Shown: positions 11,100 to 24,169 of the stretch, in pieces
Layout: each line of letters opens with the position of its first letter
Position numbering within the stretch: the stretch's first letter is position 1
Assembly: GCA_949825065.1 (NCBI GenBank)
Contig: OX463847.1
Coordinates: forward strand, 37,379,036 to 37,443,035
Direction of reading: 5' to 3'
DNA length: 64,000 nucleotides
Origin: Odontocerum albicorne
Lineage: Eukaryota; Arthropoda; Insecta; Trichoptera; Odontoceridae
The notes under the pieces: model-generated
Seen by the model: the letters and a program-made list of their open reading frames with translations, nothing else
Database searches by the model: none
Told to the model about the DNA's origin: nothing
Position numbers and translations under genes: made by a program

Positions 11100-11750
11100 A
11101 TGATGCATTGCCTTCCTGGAACTATGATAAAACATTGTTCATCACAGGTGGTATTGTGGCTTGAGGTATGGCTTCAATAACGGCCTTGATTGATCCCTTT
11201 AGTTCGTTCTTGTCGCGTGGTTTGGTTTTGTACACCCTCTGTTCGCAATGATTTCATAAATAGAAATCCGGAGCAGTGAGATCTGGTGACCTTGAAGGCG
11301 TGCTGTTCCGTGAGATTATTTTTCCGCCAAATTACTTGCGCAGAGCATCCATTATGGGTTTTATATTGTGGCAAGTGATCTCATATTGTTGAAAACATAC
11401 ATTTTAAAATACAATCTTTCGTCTTTTTTAATTCGAATCCTGCTAAAAAATGACGCTCACCTTAACCTTATGGTAGCACCATTTTGCTAAAAATAAATAT
11501 GAACCAATAATGCATTTTGTCTATACCGCAATGCATTTTGTCTATATATTTTGTCATACAGCAACTAGCTCTGATTTCATTTTTGAGAATTTTTCATAGC
11601 CCAAATACGCCAGGTTTTGCTTGTAAATATTGCCTTTAAGGTCAAAAGGGCCTTGTTCGACATAAACAAGCAATTAATAAAGTTTGGATCTTCCTCCGCG
11701 TCAATCTCTGCTGAAACCATTTTTATCGAAATTCTAAGCGAATTGACAGG
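11100..11750 (-). pseudogene. IS630/Tc1-mariner-like transposase remnant
   Basis: Two minus-strand blocks are recognisable in the expected order. The upstream block (about 11580-11690) reads EEDPNFINCLFMSNKALLTL followed by a TWRIWAMKNSQ-like part, the counterpart of DPxFxxxxLFSDEATFTxxGxVNRxNxRYWxxxNP. The downstream block (about 11105-11290) reads DLTAPDFYL, NHCEQRVYKTKPRDKNELKG and SIKAVIEAIPQATIPPVMNN, the counterpart of PDLTPPDFFLWGYxKxxVYxxxP...VMNN. The catalytic Asp of the first block is lost and several frameshifts exist. This is the arthropod transposase group often found with an N-terminal DUF4817 domain. Confidence 0.7.
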
Positions 11751-11849
11751 TGCCCTAGATTTTGAGTGTGTGCCAGTTGATTTTATAAGGTAATAAATTC
11801 TAATCATTGTGCAATATACGGGACACACTACTTCGACTGAAGCCAACGT

Positions 11850-12023
11850 CCAATGTCAATTCCCTAGTTAAAATCGTTGGATCATTTTGAATGGCGGCGG
11901 CCACTGTCCAATGACAATTCTCTAGTTAAAGTCGTTGGATCATTTTGAATGGCGGCGACCACTGTTCAATGACAATTCCCTAGTTAAAATCGTTGGATCA
12001 TTTTGAATGGCGGAGGCCACTGT
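11850..12023. repeat. Minisatellite, 58-bp unit x3
   Basis: Three units starting at 11850, 11908 and 11966, each with GTTGGATCATTTTGAATGGC and a CCACTGT end. The open frame 12003-12371 begins in the last unit and then runs into AT-rich sequence, so it is not taken as a gene. Confidence 0.95.
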
Positions 12024-12431
12024 GGCGATGTTATTCGTTGCTGTGCAGTCTCGTTTGCTGTGCTTCCTTTAGTGCTTTCATGTTTCGTTGAACTGCTCCA
12101 CAATCCGCAATATAGTCCATCTGCTTGGAATAGCCCGTCTTATTTCATTTCTCAATCGAAATCGGGGACTTCAATTCAAAATAAAATTGAAACACCCCAA
12201 TTCATTCTACTTGTGAATATCTCCTTAAAAATGAAATATATTAAATCTTTTTTTAAAACAAAAAAAAATGGTAAAATAATGCAAAATAAAAAGTTATTCA
12301 TATTTATATTTTTAGAAAGATTAATATCCCACTCTGTATACCATGGAAACATAACACTGTGTATTATATAAACAATAGAGTAATAAATTATATTTATATA
12401 AGAAGTAAATCATGTTTTTAGTAAGTATTCT
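12024..12431. other. Intronic DNA without recognised features
   Basis: AT-rich after about 12170; the first 150 bases are of balanced composition but show no family motif in any frame. Confidence 0.45.
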
Positions 12432-12858
12432 TTTCATCAGACCATTGGCATACGTAACAGTCAACAGTAACAGGAGGGAAGGGTTTCATCAGACCATTGG
12501 CATACGTAACAGTCAACAGTAACATGAGTGAAGGGTTTCATCAGATCATTGGTATACGTAACAGTCAATAGTCACAGGAGTGAAGGGTTTCATCAGACCA
12601 TTGGCATACGTAACAGTCAACAGTAACAGGAGTGCAGGGTTTCATCAGACCATTGGCATACGTAACAGTCAACAGTAACATGAGTGAAGGGTTTCATCAG
12701 ATCATTGGTATACGTAACAGTCAATAGTCACAGGAGTGTTGGGTTTCATCAGACCATTGGCATACGTAACAGTCAACAGTAACAGGAGTGAAGGGTTTTA
12801 CCAGACTATTGACATACGTAACAGTCACAGGAGTGAAGGGTTTCATCAGATCATTGGC
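12432..12858. repeat. Minisatellite, 52-bp unit, about 8 copies
   Basis: Units begin TTTCATCAGACCATTGGCAT at 12432, 12484, 12536 and onwards every 52 bp. Variants (GATCATTGGTATACG, AACATGAG, one with an internal loss near the end) alternate in blocks of about three units, which suggests a 156-bp higher-order period. Confidence 0.95.
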
Positions 12859-12974
12859 AGTCCTGCATGTTTTGATTAAGTTTGGCAATTTTAAGATGAA
12901 AATTACAACGTTTAACGTTTACGAAAAAAAAATCTCTTTTAATTAATTCTTAAAAAAAAAAACAATCTTTTTGA

Positions 12975-13265
12975 ATTCACATACCATCACGCCATTTCTC
13001 TGTCGGGGTAGACAGAGTACAGAATGACAGATTTTCCTATCTCGAAGTATACACTTTTCGCCTTCTCTACATTCATATACTTTCTTATATAACTTTCACA
13101 ATTTCTCTGACTTTCTATGTTTCCCTTTTTCAAAATATCATTAACTTGATTCAACCATACTTTCCATGATCTTTCTCTCACACGCCTTCTACTTATATTT
13201 GTACGTTATATTTGCTTTGTAGGTTTCTTCATTCATTTGATCTACTTGCCCAAACTATCTTCTTT
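12975..13265 (-). pseudogene. LINE ORF2 C-terminal fragment
   Basis: The minus-strand open frame 12987-13181 reads RERSWKVWLNQVNDILKKGN and later SVYPDREMA. KxWLxQVNDILKKGN is the GRPRKxWxDxVxxxL region of a LINE, and the end matches the shared start CCATCACGCCATTTCTCTGT of the related fragments. 5'-truncated. Confidence 0.7.
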
Positions 13266-14038
13266 TTATTTTTAAGGTTGCCAGGATATCCAACCGGAGA
13301 AGCCTGATACAGGGTTAGAGATAGTATGGGATATCCATCTGAGGTTTTCCAGCTCTAATGCTCCTAGTCTTAAATTTTCTTTCAGATATTCCCATTGAAT
13401 TAACTTAGAAAGATCTAATGATGAAAGATTTAGAGAAATATATAAAAGTAGTAAAGAAGGTTCCAGATGTTTGGGAATTTCTAAAAAAATCGCGACACGA
13501 CTAAATTAATCAAATGCTGAAAACGTGCAATGTGAAAGCCTCTATAATATGATAGATGAAGTGTATGGACGTGGCAATAGAGAAATATGTGTGCCAGGAT
13601 ATGATTAAAAGAAGATTTGTTATATTCCCTACCCTAATAGATTACACTAAGTGATGGGGAATTAAAAAGGGCAAATTCTCTTTAGTGCGTGGCTACACGT
13701 GTTAACTTTTACATGAAATATATTTTCGCGGCCCCTATTTCGCGCGCCACTGAATTTAGTTACAGATTATATAAATTTCCTTGAATTGAAAATGTCACAC
13801 TATCTAAATTGAAAAGTCAGATACTGTGTTAGTTACCGGGTAGAAAAAAATGATTAAGTGACTTTTCCATTAATTTTTTATTTATAATGTCATTTCATTT
13901 TCATTCATGATAGTCTGAAACTGAAACTAATTCGGCTTATCATGCTACACGTTTCTTGTACTCGGCAAATGTTTTTTTTGTTCCATAGTGAATTGATTGC
14001 AACTGTAACGATGGTCGTTATCAATGTAGCGAGTGTCC
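13266..14038. other. Intronic DNA up to the assembly gap
   Basis: No satellite monomers are visible on this side of the gap, and no coding motif was recognised. A more GC-rich patch (CGCGGCCCCTATTTCGCGCG near 13735) stands out but has no identity. Confidence 0.45.
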
Positions 14039-14238
14039 NNNNNNNNNNNNNNNNNNNNNNNNNNNNNNNNNNNNNNNNNNNNNNNNNNNNNNNNNNNNNN
14101 NNNNNNNNNNNNNNNNNNNNNNNNNNNNNNNNNNNNNNNNNNNNNNNNNNNNNNNNNNNNNNNNNNNNNNNNNNNNNNNNNNNNNNNNNNNNNNNNNNNN
14201 NNNNNNNNNNNNNNNNNNNNNNNNNNNNNNNNNNNNNN
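14039..14238. other. Assembly gap (200 N)
   Basis: A run of exactly 200 N at the left edge of the satellite. The left flank is not satellite and the right flank is mid-monomer, so the true left part of the array is missing. Open frames spanning the Ns are meaningless. Confidence 1.
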
Positions 14239-15544
14239 CTTTTCTTCGAAAAATTTGTATTTTGAAAGTCAAAGTAATAAAATTAATTTATACTTGAAAA
14301 TATTGACGCAAAATATTAAAATTTCGCAAAAATAGAGAGTTGGGACGAAAAACTCGTAGAACAAACAATACTTCTGTGGTGATTTTGTACATATATTATC
14401 GTAAACTTGGTCGTCAATGGCAGTTTTTTGGGTGAAAAGTGTGAAATTTCCGGTTATTACTTACACGTGTTCATACATTTTTAGGAAGTTTTGAAGTATA
14501 TATTACAATTAACGTCAACGCGTTTCTACAACACTTTCGTCTTGATTCATTATAATTCTTGCATTTTTCTACGAAAAAAAATGTATTTTGAAAGTCAAAA
14601 GTAATAAAATTAATTTTTACTTGAAAATATTGACGCAAAATATTGAAATTTCGCAAATATAGAGGGTTGGGATGAAAAACACGCAAACTCGTAGAACAAA
14701 CAATACTTCTGTGGTAATTTTGTACATATATTCGTAAACTTGGTCGTCAATGGCAGTTTTTCGGGTGAAAAGTGTGAAATTTCCGGCAATTACTTACACG
14801 TGTTCATACATGTTTAGGAGGTTTTGAAGTTTAATATCACAATTAACGTCAACGCGTTTCTACTACACTTTCGTCTTAATTCATTGTAATTCTTGCATTT
14901 TTCTTCGAAAGATTTGTATTTTGAAAGTCAAAAGTAATATATTAATTCATACTTGAAAATATTGACGCAAAATATTGAAATTTCGCAAAAATAGAGAGTT
15001 GGGACGAACAACTCGTAGAACAAACAATACTTCTGTGGTGATTTTGTACATATATTCGTAAACTTGGTCGTCAATGCCAGCTTTTCGGGTGAAAAGTGTG
15101 AAATTTCCGGTTATTACTTACACGTGTTCATACATTTTTAGGAAGTTTTGAAGTATATATTACAATTAACGTCAACGCGTTTCTACAACACTTTCGTCTT
15201 GATTCATTATAATTCTTGCATTTTTCTATGAAAAAGTTGTATTTTGAAAGTCAAAAGTAATAAAATTAATTTATACTTGAAAATATTGACGCAAAATATT
15301 GAAATTTCGCAAATATAGAGGGTTGGGATGAAAAACACGCAAACTCGTAGAACAAACAATACTTCTGTTATGATTTTGTACATATACTCGTAAACTTGGT
15401 CGTCAATGCCAGCTTTTCGGGGGAAAAGTGTGAAATTTCCGGCTATTATTAATATTTCCGGCTATTATTAATACTTACACGTGTTCATACATGTTTAGGA
15501 GGTTTTGAAGTTTTATATTACAATTAACGTCAACGCGTTTCTAC

Positions 15545-18500
15545 AGCACTTTCGTCTTGATTCATTATATTTCTTGCACTTTTCTTCGAAAAATTTGTAT
15601 TTTGAAAGTCAAAAGTAATAAAATTAATTTATACTTCAAAATATTGACGCAAAATATTAAAATTTCGCAAAAATAGAGAGTTGGGACGAAAAACTCGTAG
15701 AACAAACAATACTTCTGTGGTGATTTTGTACATATATTATCGTAAACTTGGTCGTCAATGGCAGTTTTTTGGGTGAAAAGTGTGAAATTTCCGGTTATTA
15801 CTTACACGTGTTCATACATTTTTAGGAAGTTTTGAAGTATATATTACAATTAACGTCAACGCGTTTCTACAACACTTTCGTCTTGATTCATTATAATTCT
15901 TGCATTTTTCTACGAAAAAAATGTATTTTGAAAGTCAAAAGTAATAAAATTAATTTTGATTTGAAAATCATGCGTCAATACGCAAAATATTGAAATTTCG
16001 AAAATATAGAGGGTTGGGATGAAAAACACGCAAACTCGTAGAACAAACAATACTTCTGTGGTAATTTTGTACATATATTCGTAAACTTGGTCGTCAATGG
16101 CAGTTTTTCGGGTGAAATGTGTGAAATTACAAACAATACTTCTGTGGTGATTTTGTTCATATATTATCGTAAACTTGGTCGTCAATGGCAGTTTTTCGGG
16201 TGAAAAGTGTGAAATTTCCGGTTATTACTTAGACGTGTTCATACATTTTTAGGAAGTTTTGAAGTATATATTACAATTAACGTCAACGCGTTTCTACAAC
16301 ACCTTCGTCTTGATTCATTATAATTCTTGCATTTTTCTACGAAAAAGTTGTATTTTGAAAGTCAAAAGTAATAAAATTAATTTTTACTTGAAAATATTGA
16401 CGCAAAATATTGAAATTTCGCAAATATAGAGGGTTGGGATGAAAAACACGCAAACTCGTAGAACAAACAATACTTCTGTGGTGATTTTGTACATATATTC
16501 GTAAACTTGGTCGTCAATGCCAGCTTTTCGGGTGAAAAGTGTGAAATTTCCGGCTATTATTAATACTTACACGTGTTCATATATGTTTAGGAGGTTTTGA
16601 AGTTTTATATTACAATTAACGTCAACGCGTTTCTACTACACTTTCGTCTTGATTCATTATAATTCTTGCATTTTTCTATGAAAAAGTTGTATTTTGAAAG
16701 TCAAAAGTAATAAAATTAATTTATACTTGAAAATATTGACGCAAAATATTGAAATTTCGCAAATATAGAGGGTTGGGATGAAAAACACGCAAACTTGTAG
16801 AACAAACAATACTTCTGTTATGATTTTGTACATATACTCGTAAACTTGGTCGTCAATGCCAGCTTTTCGGGGGAAAAGTGTGAAATTTCCGGCTATTATT
16901 AATACTTACACGTGTTCATACATGTTTAGGAGGTTTTGAAGTTTTATATTACAATTAACGTCAACGCGTTTCTAGAGCACTTTCGTCTTGATTCATTATA
17001 ATTCTTGCACTTTTTCTTCGAAAAATTTGTATTTTGAAAGTCAAAAGTAATAAAATTAATTTATACTTCAAAATATTGACGCAAAATATTAAAATTTCGC
17101 AAAAATAGAGAGTTGGGACGAAAAACTCGTAGAACAAACAATACTTCTGTGGTGATTTTGTACATATATTATCGTAAACTTGGTCGTCAATGGCAGTTTT
17201 TTGGGTGAAAAGTGTGAAATTTCCGGTTATTACTTACACGTGTTCATACATTTTTAGGAAGTTTTGAAGTATATATTACAATTAACGTCAACGCGTTTCT
17301 ACAACACTTTCGTCTTGATTCATTATAATTCTTGCATTTTTTCTACGAAAAAAATGTATTTTGAAAGTCAAAAGTAATAAAATTAATTTTGATTTGAAAA
17401 TCATGCGTCAATACGCAAAATATTGAAATTTCGAAAATATAGAGGGTTGGGATGAAAAACACGCAAACTCGTAGAACAAACAATACTTCTGTGGTAATTT
17501 TGTACATATATTCGTAAACTTGGTCGTCAATGGCAGTTTTTCGGGTGAAATGTGTGAAATTACAAACAATACTTCTGTGGTGATTTTGTTCATATATTAT
17601 CGTAAACTTGGTCGTCAATGGCAGTTTTTCGGGTGAAAAGTGTGAAATTTCCGGTTATTACTTAGACGTGTTCATACATTTTTAGGAAGTTTTGAAGTAT
17701 ATATTACAATTAACGTCAACGCGTTTCTACAACACCTTCGTCTTGATTCATTATAATTCTTGCATTTTTCTACGAAAAAGTTGTATTTTGAAAGTCAAAA
17801 GTAATAAAATTAATTTTTACTTGAAAATATTGACGCAAAATATTGAAATTTCGCAAATATAGAGGGTTGGGATGAAAAACACGCAAACTCGTAGAACAAA
17901 CAATACTTCTGTGGTGATTTTGTACATATATTCGTAAACTTGGTCGTCAATGCCAGCTTTTCGGGTGAAAAGTGTGAAATTTCCGGTTATTACTTACACG
18001 TGTTCATACATTTTTAGGAAGTTTTGAAGTATATATTACAATTAACGTCAACGCGTTTCTACAACACTTTCGTCTTGATTCATTATAATTCTTGCATTTT
18101 TCTATGAAAAAGTTGTATTTTGAAAGTCAAAAGTAATAAAATTAATTTATACTTGAAAATATTGACGCAAAATATTGAAATTTCGCAAATATAGAGGGTT
18201 GGGATGAAAAACACGCAAACTTGTAGAACAAACAATACTTCTGTTATGATTTTGTACATATACTCGTAAACTTGGTCGTCAATGCCAGCTTTTCGGGGGA
18301 AAAGTGTGAAATTTCCGGCTATTATTAATACTTACACGTGTTCATACATGTTTAGGAGGTTTTGAAGTTTTATATTACAATTAACGTCAACGCGTTTCTA
18401 GAGCACTTTCGTCTTGATTCATTATAATTCTTGCACTTTTCTTCGAAAAATTTGTATTTTGAAAGTCAAAAGTAATAAAATTAATTTATACTTCAAAATA

Positions 18501-19825
18501 TTGACGCAAAATATTAAAATTTCGCAAAAATAGAGAGTTGGGACGAAAAACTCGTAGAACAAACAATACTTCTGTGGTGATTTTGTACATATATTATCGT
18601 AAACTTGGTCGTCAATGGCAGTTTTTTGGGTGAAAAGTGTGAAATTTCCGGTTATTACTTACACGTGTTCATACATTTTTAGGAAGTTTTGAAGTATATA
18701 TTACAATTAACGTCAACGCGTTTCTACAACACTTTCGTCTTGATTCATTATAATTCTTGCATTTTTCTACGAAAAAAATGTATTTTGAAAGTCAAAAGTA
18801 ATAAAATTAATTTTGATTTGAAAATCATGCGTCAATACGCAAAATATTGAAATTTCGAAAATATAGAGGGTTGGGATGAAAAACACGCAAACTCGTAGAA
18901 CAAACAATACTTCTGTGGTAATTTTGTACATATATTCGTAAACTTGGTCGTCAATGGCAGTTTTTCGGGTGAAATGTGTGAAATTACAAACAATACTTCT
19001 GTGGTGATTTTGTTCATATATTATCGTAAACTTGGTCGTCAATGGCAGTTTTTCGGGTGAAAAGTGTGAAATTTCCGGTTATTACTTAGACGTGTTCATA
19101 CATTTTTAGGAAGTTTTGAAGTATATATTACAATTAACGTCAACGCGTTTCTACAACACCTTCGTCTTGATTCATTATAATTCTTGCATTTTTCTACGAA
19201 AAAGTTGTATTTTGAAAGTCAAAAGTAATAAAATTAATTTTTACTTGAAAATATTGACGCAAAATATTGAAATTTCGCAAATATAGAGGGTTGGGATGAA
19301 AAACACGCAAACTCGTAGAACAAACAATACTTCTGTGGTGATTTTGTACATATATTCGTAAACTTGGTCGTCAATGCCAGCTTTTCGGGTGAAAAGTGTG
19401 AAATTTCCGGTTATTACTTACACGTGTTCATACATTTTTAGGAAGTTTTGAAGTATATATTACAATTAACGTCAACGCGTTTCTACAACACTTTCGTCTT
19501 GATTCATTATAATTCTTGCATTTTTCTATGAAAAAGTTGTATTTTGAAAGTCAAAAGTAATAAAATTAATTTATACTTGAAAATATTGACGCAAAATATT
19601 GAAATTTCGCAAATATAGAGGGTTGGGATGAAAAACACGCAAACTCGTAGAACAAACAATACTTCTGTTATGATTTTGTACATATACTCGTAAACTTGGT
19701 CGTCAATGCCAGCTTTTCGTGGGAAAAGTGTGAAATTTCCGGCTATTATTAATACTTACACGTGTTCATACATGTTTAGGAGGTTTTGAAGTTATATATT
19801 ACAATTAACGTCAACGCGTTTCTAC
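15545..19825. repeat. Higher-order repeat, about 1.43 kb x3
   Basis: Three successive blocks, starting near 15545, 16978 and 18405, each contain the same set of monomer variants including the truncated junction TGTGTGAAATTACAAACAAT. Equivalent points are 1433 and 1424 bp apart. The fourth appearance of this signature, at 22197, is 3430 bp after the third, showing a larger duplication. Confidence 0.9.
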
Positions 19826-22800
19826 AGCACTTTCGTCTTGATTCATTATAATTCTTGCACTTTTCTTCGAAAAATTTGTATTTTGAAAGTCAAAAGTAAT
19901 AAAATTAATTTATACTTGAAAATATTGACGCAAAATATTGAAATTTCGCAAAAAAAAGAGAGTTGGGACGAAAAACTCGTAGAACAAACAATACTTCTGT
20001 GGTGATTTTGTACATATATTATCGTAAACTTGGTCGTCAATGGCAGTTTTTCGGGTGAAAAGTGTGAAATTTCCGGTTATTACTTAGACGTGTTCATACA
20101 TTTTTAGGAAGTTTTGAAGTATATATTACAATTAACGTCAACGCGTTTCTACAACACTTTCGTCTTGATTCATTATAATTCTTGCATTTTTCTATGAAAA
20201 AGTTGTATTTTGAAAGTCAAAAGTAATAAAATTAATTTATACTTGAAAATATTGACGCAAAATATAGAAATTTCGCAAATATAGAGGGTTGGGATGAAAA
20301 ACACGCAAACTCGTAGAACAAACAATACTTCTGTTATGATTTTGTACATATACTCGTAAACTTGGTCGTCAATGCCAGCTTTTCGGGGGAAAAGTGTGAA
20401 ATTTCCGGCTATTATTAATACTTACACGTGTTCATATATGTTTAGGAGGTTTTGAAGTTTTATATTACAATTAACGTCAACGCGTTTCTACAGCACTTTC
20501 GTCTTGATTCATTATAATTCTTGCACTTTTCTTCGAAAAATTTGTATTTTGAAAGTCAAAAGTAATAAAATTAATTTATACTTGAAAATATTGACGCAAA
20601 ATATTAAAATTTCGCAAAAATAGAGAGTTGGGACGAAAAACTCGTAGAACAAACAATACTTCTGTGGTGATTTTGTACATATATTATCGTAAACTTGGTC
20701 GTCAATGGCAGTTTTTTGGGTGAAAAGTGTGAAATTTCCGGTTATTACTTACACGTGTTCATACATTTTTAGGAAGTTTTGAAGTATATATTACAATTAA
20801 CGTCAACGCGTTTCTACAACACTTTCGTCTTGATTCATTATAATTCTTGCATTTTTCTACGAAAAAAATGTATTTTGAAAGTCAAAAGTAATAAAATTAA
20901 TTTTTACTTGAAAATATTGACGCAAAATATTGAAATTTCGCAAATATAGAGGGTTGGGATGAAAAACACGCAAACTCGTAGAACAAACAATACTTCTGTG
21001 GTAATTTTGTACATATATTCGTAAACTTGGTCGTCAATGGCAGTTTTTCGGGTGAAAAGTGTGAAATTTCCGGCAATTACTTACACGTGTTCATACATGT
21101 TTAGGAGGTTTTGAAGTTTAATATCACAATTAACGTCAACGCGTTTCTACTACACTTTCGTCTTAATTCATTGTAATTCTTGCATTTTTCTTCGAAAGAT
21201 TTGTATTTTGAAAGTCAAAAGTAATATATTAATTCATACTTGAAAATATTGACGCAAAATATTGAAATTTCGCAAAAATAGAGAGTTGGGACGAACAACT
21301 CGTAGAACAAACAATACTTCTGTGGTGATTTTGTACATATATTCGTAAACTTGGTCGTCAATGCCAGCTTTTCGGGTGAAAAGTGTGAAATTTCCGGTTA
21401 TTACTTACACGTGTTCATACATTTTTAGGAAGTTTTGAAGTATATATTACAATTAACGTCAACGCGTTTCTACAACACTTTCGTCTTGATTCATTATAAT
21501 TCTTGCATTTTTCTATGAAAAAGTTGTATTTTGAAAGTCAAAAGTAATAAAATTAATTTATACTTGAAAATATTGACGCAAAATATTGAAATTTCGCAAA
21601 TATAGAGGGTTGGGATGAAAAACACGCAAACTCGTAGAACAAACAATACTTCTGTTATGATTTTGTACATATACTCGTAAACTTGGTCGTCAATGCCAGC
21701 TTTTCGGGGGAAAAGTGTGAAATTTCCGGCTATTATTAATATTTCCGGCTATTATTAATACTTACACGTGTTCATACATGTTTAGGAGGTTTTGAAGTTT
21801 TATATTACAATTAACGTCAACGCGTTTCTACAGCACTTTCGTCTTGATTCATTATATTTCTTGCACTTTTCTTCGAAAAATTTGTATTTTGAAAGTCAAA
21901 AGTAATAAAATTAATTTATACTTCAAAATATTGACGCAAAATATTAAAATTTCGCAAAAATAGAGAGTTGGGACGAAAAACTCGTAGAACAAACAATACT
22001 TCTGTGGTGATTTTGTACATATATTATCGTAAACTTGGTCGTCAATGGCAGTTTTTTGGGTGAAAAGTGTGAAATTTCCGGTTATTACTTACACGTGTTC
22101 ATACATTTTTAGGAAGTTTTGAAGTATATATTACAATTAACGTCAACGCGTTTCTACAACACTTTCGTCTTGATTCATTATAATTCTTGCATTTTTCTAC
22201 GAAAAAAATGTATTTTGAAAGTCAAAAGTAATAAAATTAATTTTGATTTGAAAATCATGCGTCAATACGCAAAATATTGAAATTTCGAAAATATAGAGGG
22301 TTGGGATGAAAAACACGCAAACTCGTAGAACAAACAATACTTCTGTGGTAATTTTGTACATATATTCGTAAACTTGGTCGTCAATGGCAGTTTTTCGGGT
22401 GAAATGTGTGAAATTACAAACAATACTTCTGTGGTGATTTTGTTCATATATTATCGTAAACTTGGTCGTCAATGGCAGTTTTTCGGGTGAAAAGTGTGAA
22501 ATTTCCGGTTATTACTTAGACGTGTTCATACATTTTTAGGAAGTTTTGAAGTATATATTACAATTAACGTCAACGCGTTTCTACAACACCTTCGTCTTGA
22601 TTCATTATAATTCTTGCATTTTTCTACGAAAAAGTTGTATTTTGAAAGTCAAAAGTAATAAAATTAATTTTTACTTGAAAATATTGACGCAAAATATTGA
22701 AATTTCGCAAATATAGAGGGTTGGGATGAAAAACACGCAAACTCGTAGAACAAACAATACTTCTGTGGTGATTTTGTACATATATTCGTAAACTTGGTCG

Positions 22801-24169
22801 TCAATGCCAGCTTTTCGGGTGAAAAGTGTGAAATTTCCGGTTATTACTTACACGTGTTCATACATTTTTAGGAAGTTTTGAAGTATATATTACAATTAAC
22901 GTCAACGCGTTTCTACAACACTTTCGTCTTGATTCATTATAATTCTTGCATTTTTCTATGAAAAAGTTGTATTTTGAAAGTCAAAAGTAATAAAATTAAT
23001 TTATACTTGAAAATATTGACGCAAAATATTGAAATTTCGCAAATATAGAGGGTTGGGATGAAAAACACGCAAACTCGTAGAACAAACAATACTTCTGTTA
23101 TGATTTTGTACATATACTCGTAAACTTGGTCGTCAATGCCAGCTTTTCGTGGGAAAAGTGTGAAATTTCCGGCTATTATTAATACTTACACGTGTTCATA
23201 CATGTTTAGGAGGTTTTGAAGTTTTATATTACAATTAACGTCAACGCGTTTCTACAGCACTTTCGTCTTGATTCATTATAATTCTTGCACTTTTCTTCGA
23301 AAAATTTGTATTTTGAAAGTCAAAAGTAATAAAATTAATTTATACTTGAAAATATTGACGCAAAATATTGAAATTTCGCAAAAAAAAGAGAGTTGGGACG
23401 AAAAACTCGTAGAACAAACAATACTTCTGTGGTGATTTTGTACATATATTATCGTAAACTTGGTCGTCAATGGCAGTTTTTCGGGTGAAAAGTGTGAAAT
23501 TTCCGGTTATTACTTAGACGTGTTCATACATTTTTAGGAAGTTTTGAAGTATATATTACAATTAACGTCAACGCGTTTCTACAACACTTTCGTCTTGATT
23601 CATTATAATTCTTGCATTTTTCTATGAAAAAGTTGTATTTTGAAAGTCAAAAGTAATAAAATTAATTTATACTTGAAAATATTGACGCAAAATATTGAAA
23701 TTTCGCAAATATAGAGGGTTGGGATGAAAAACACGCAAACTCGTAGAACAAACAATACTTCTGTTATGATTTTGTACATATACTCGTAAACTTGGTCGTC
23801 AATGCCAGCTTTTCGGGGGAAAAGTGTGAAATTTCCGGCTATTATTAATACTTACACGTGTTCATATATGTTTAGGAGGTTTTGAAGTTTTATATTACAA
23901 TTAACGTCAACGCGTTTCTACAGCACTTTCGTCTTGATTCATTATAATTCTTGCACTTTTCTTCGAAAAATTTGTATTTTGGAAGTCAAAAGTAATAAAA
24001 TTAATTTATACTTGAAAATATTGACGCAAAATATTGAAATTTCGCAAAAATAGAGAGTTGGGACGAAAAACTCGTAGAACAAACAATACTTCTGTGGTGA
24101 TTTTGTACATATATTATCGTAAACTTGGTCGTCAATGGCAGTTTTTCGGGTGAAAAGTGTGAAATTTCC

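Noticed and set aside
12003..12371. 122-codon open frame as a gene
   Set aside because: Starts inside a minisatellite and continues into low-complexity AT-rich DNA; no motif.
12432..12858. CRISPR-like regular repeats (also at 47211 and 63241)
   Set aside because: Units are contiguous tandem repeats without unique spacers, in an insect intron with no cas genes.
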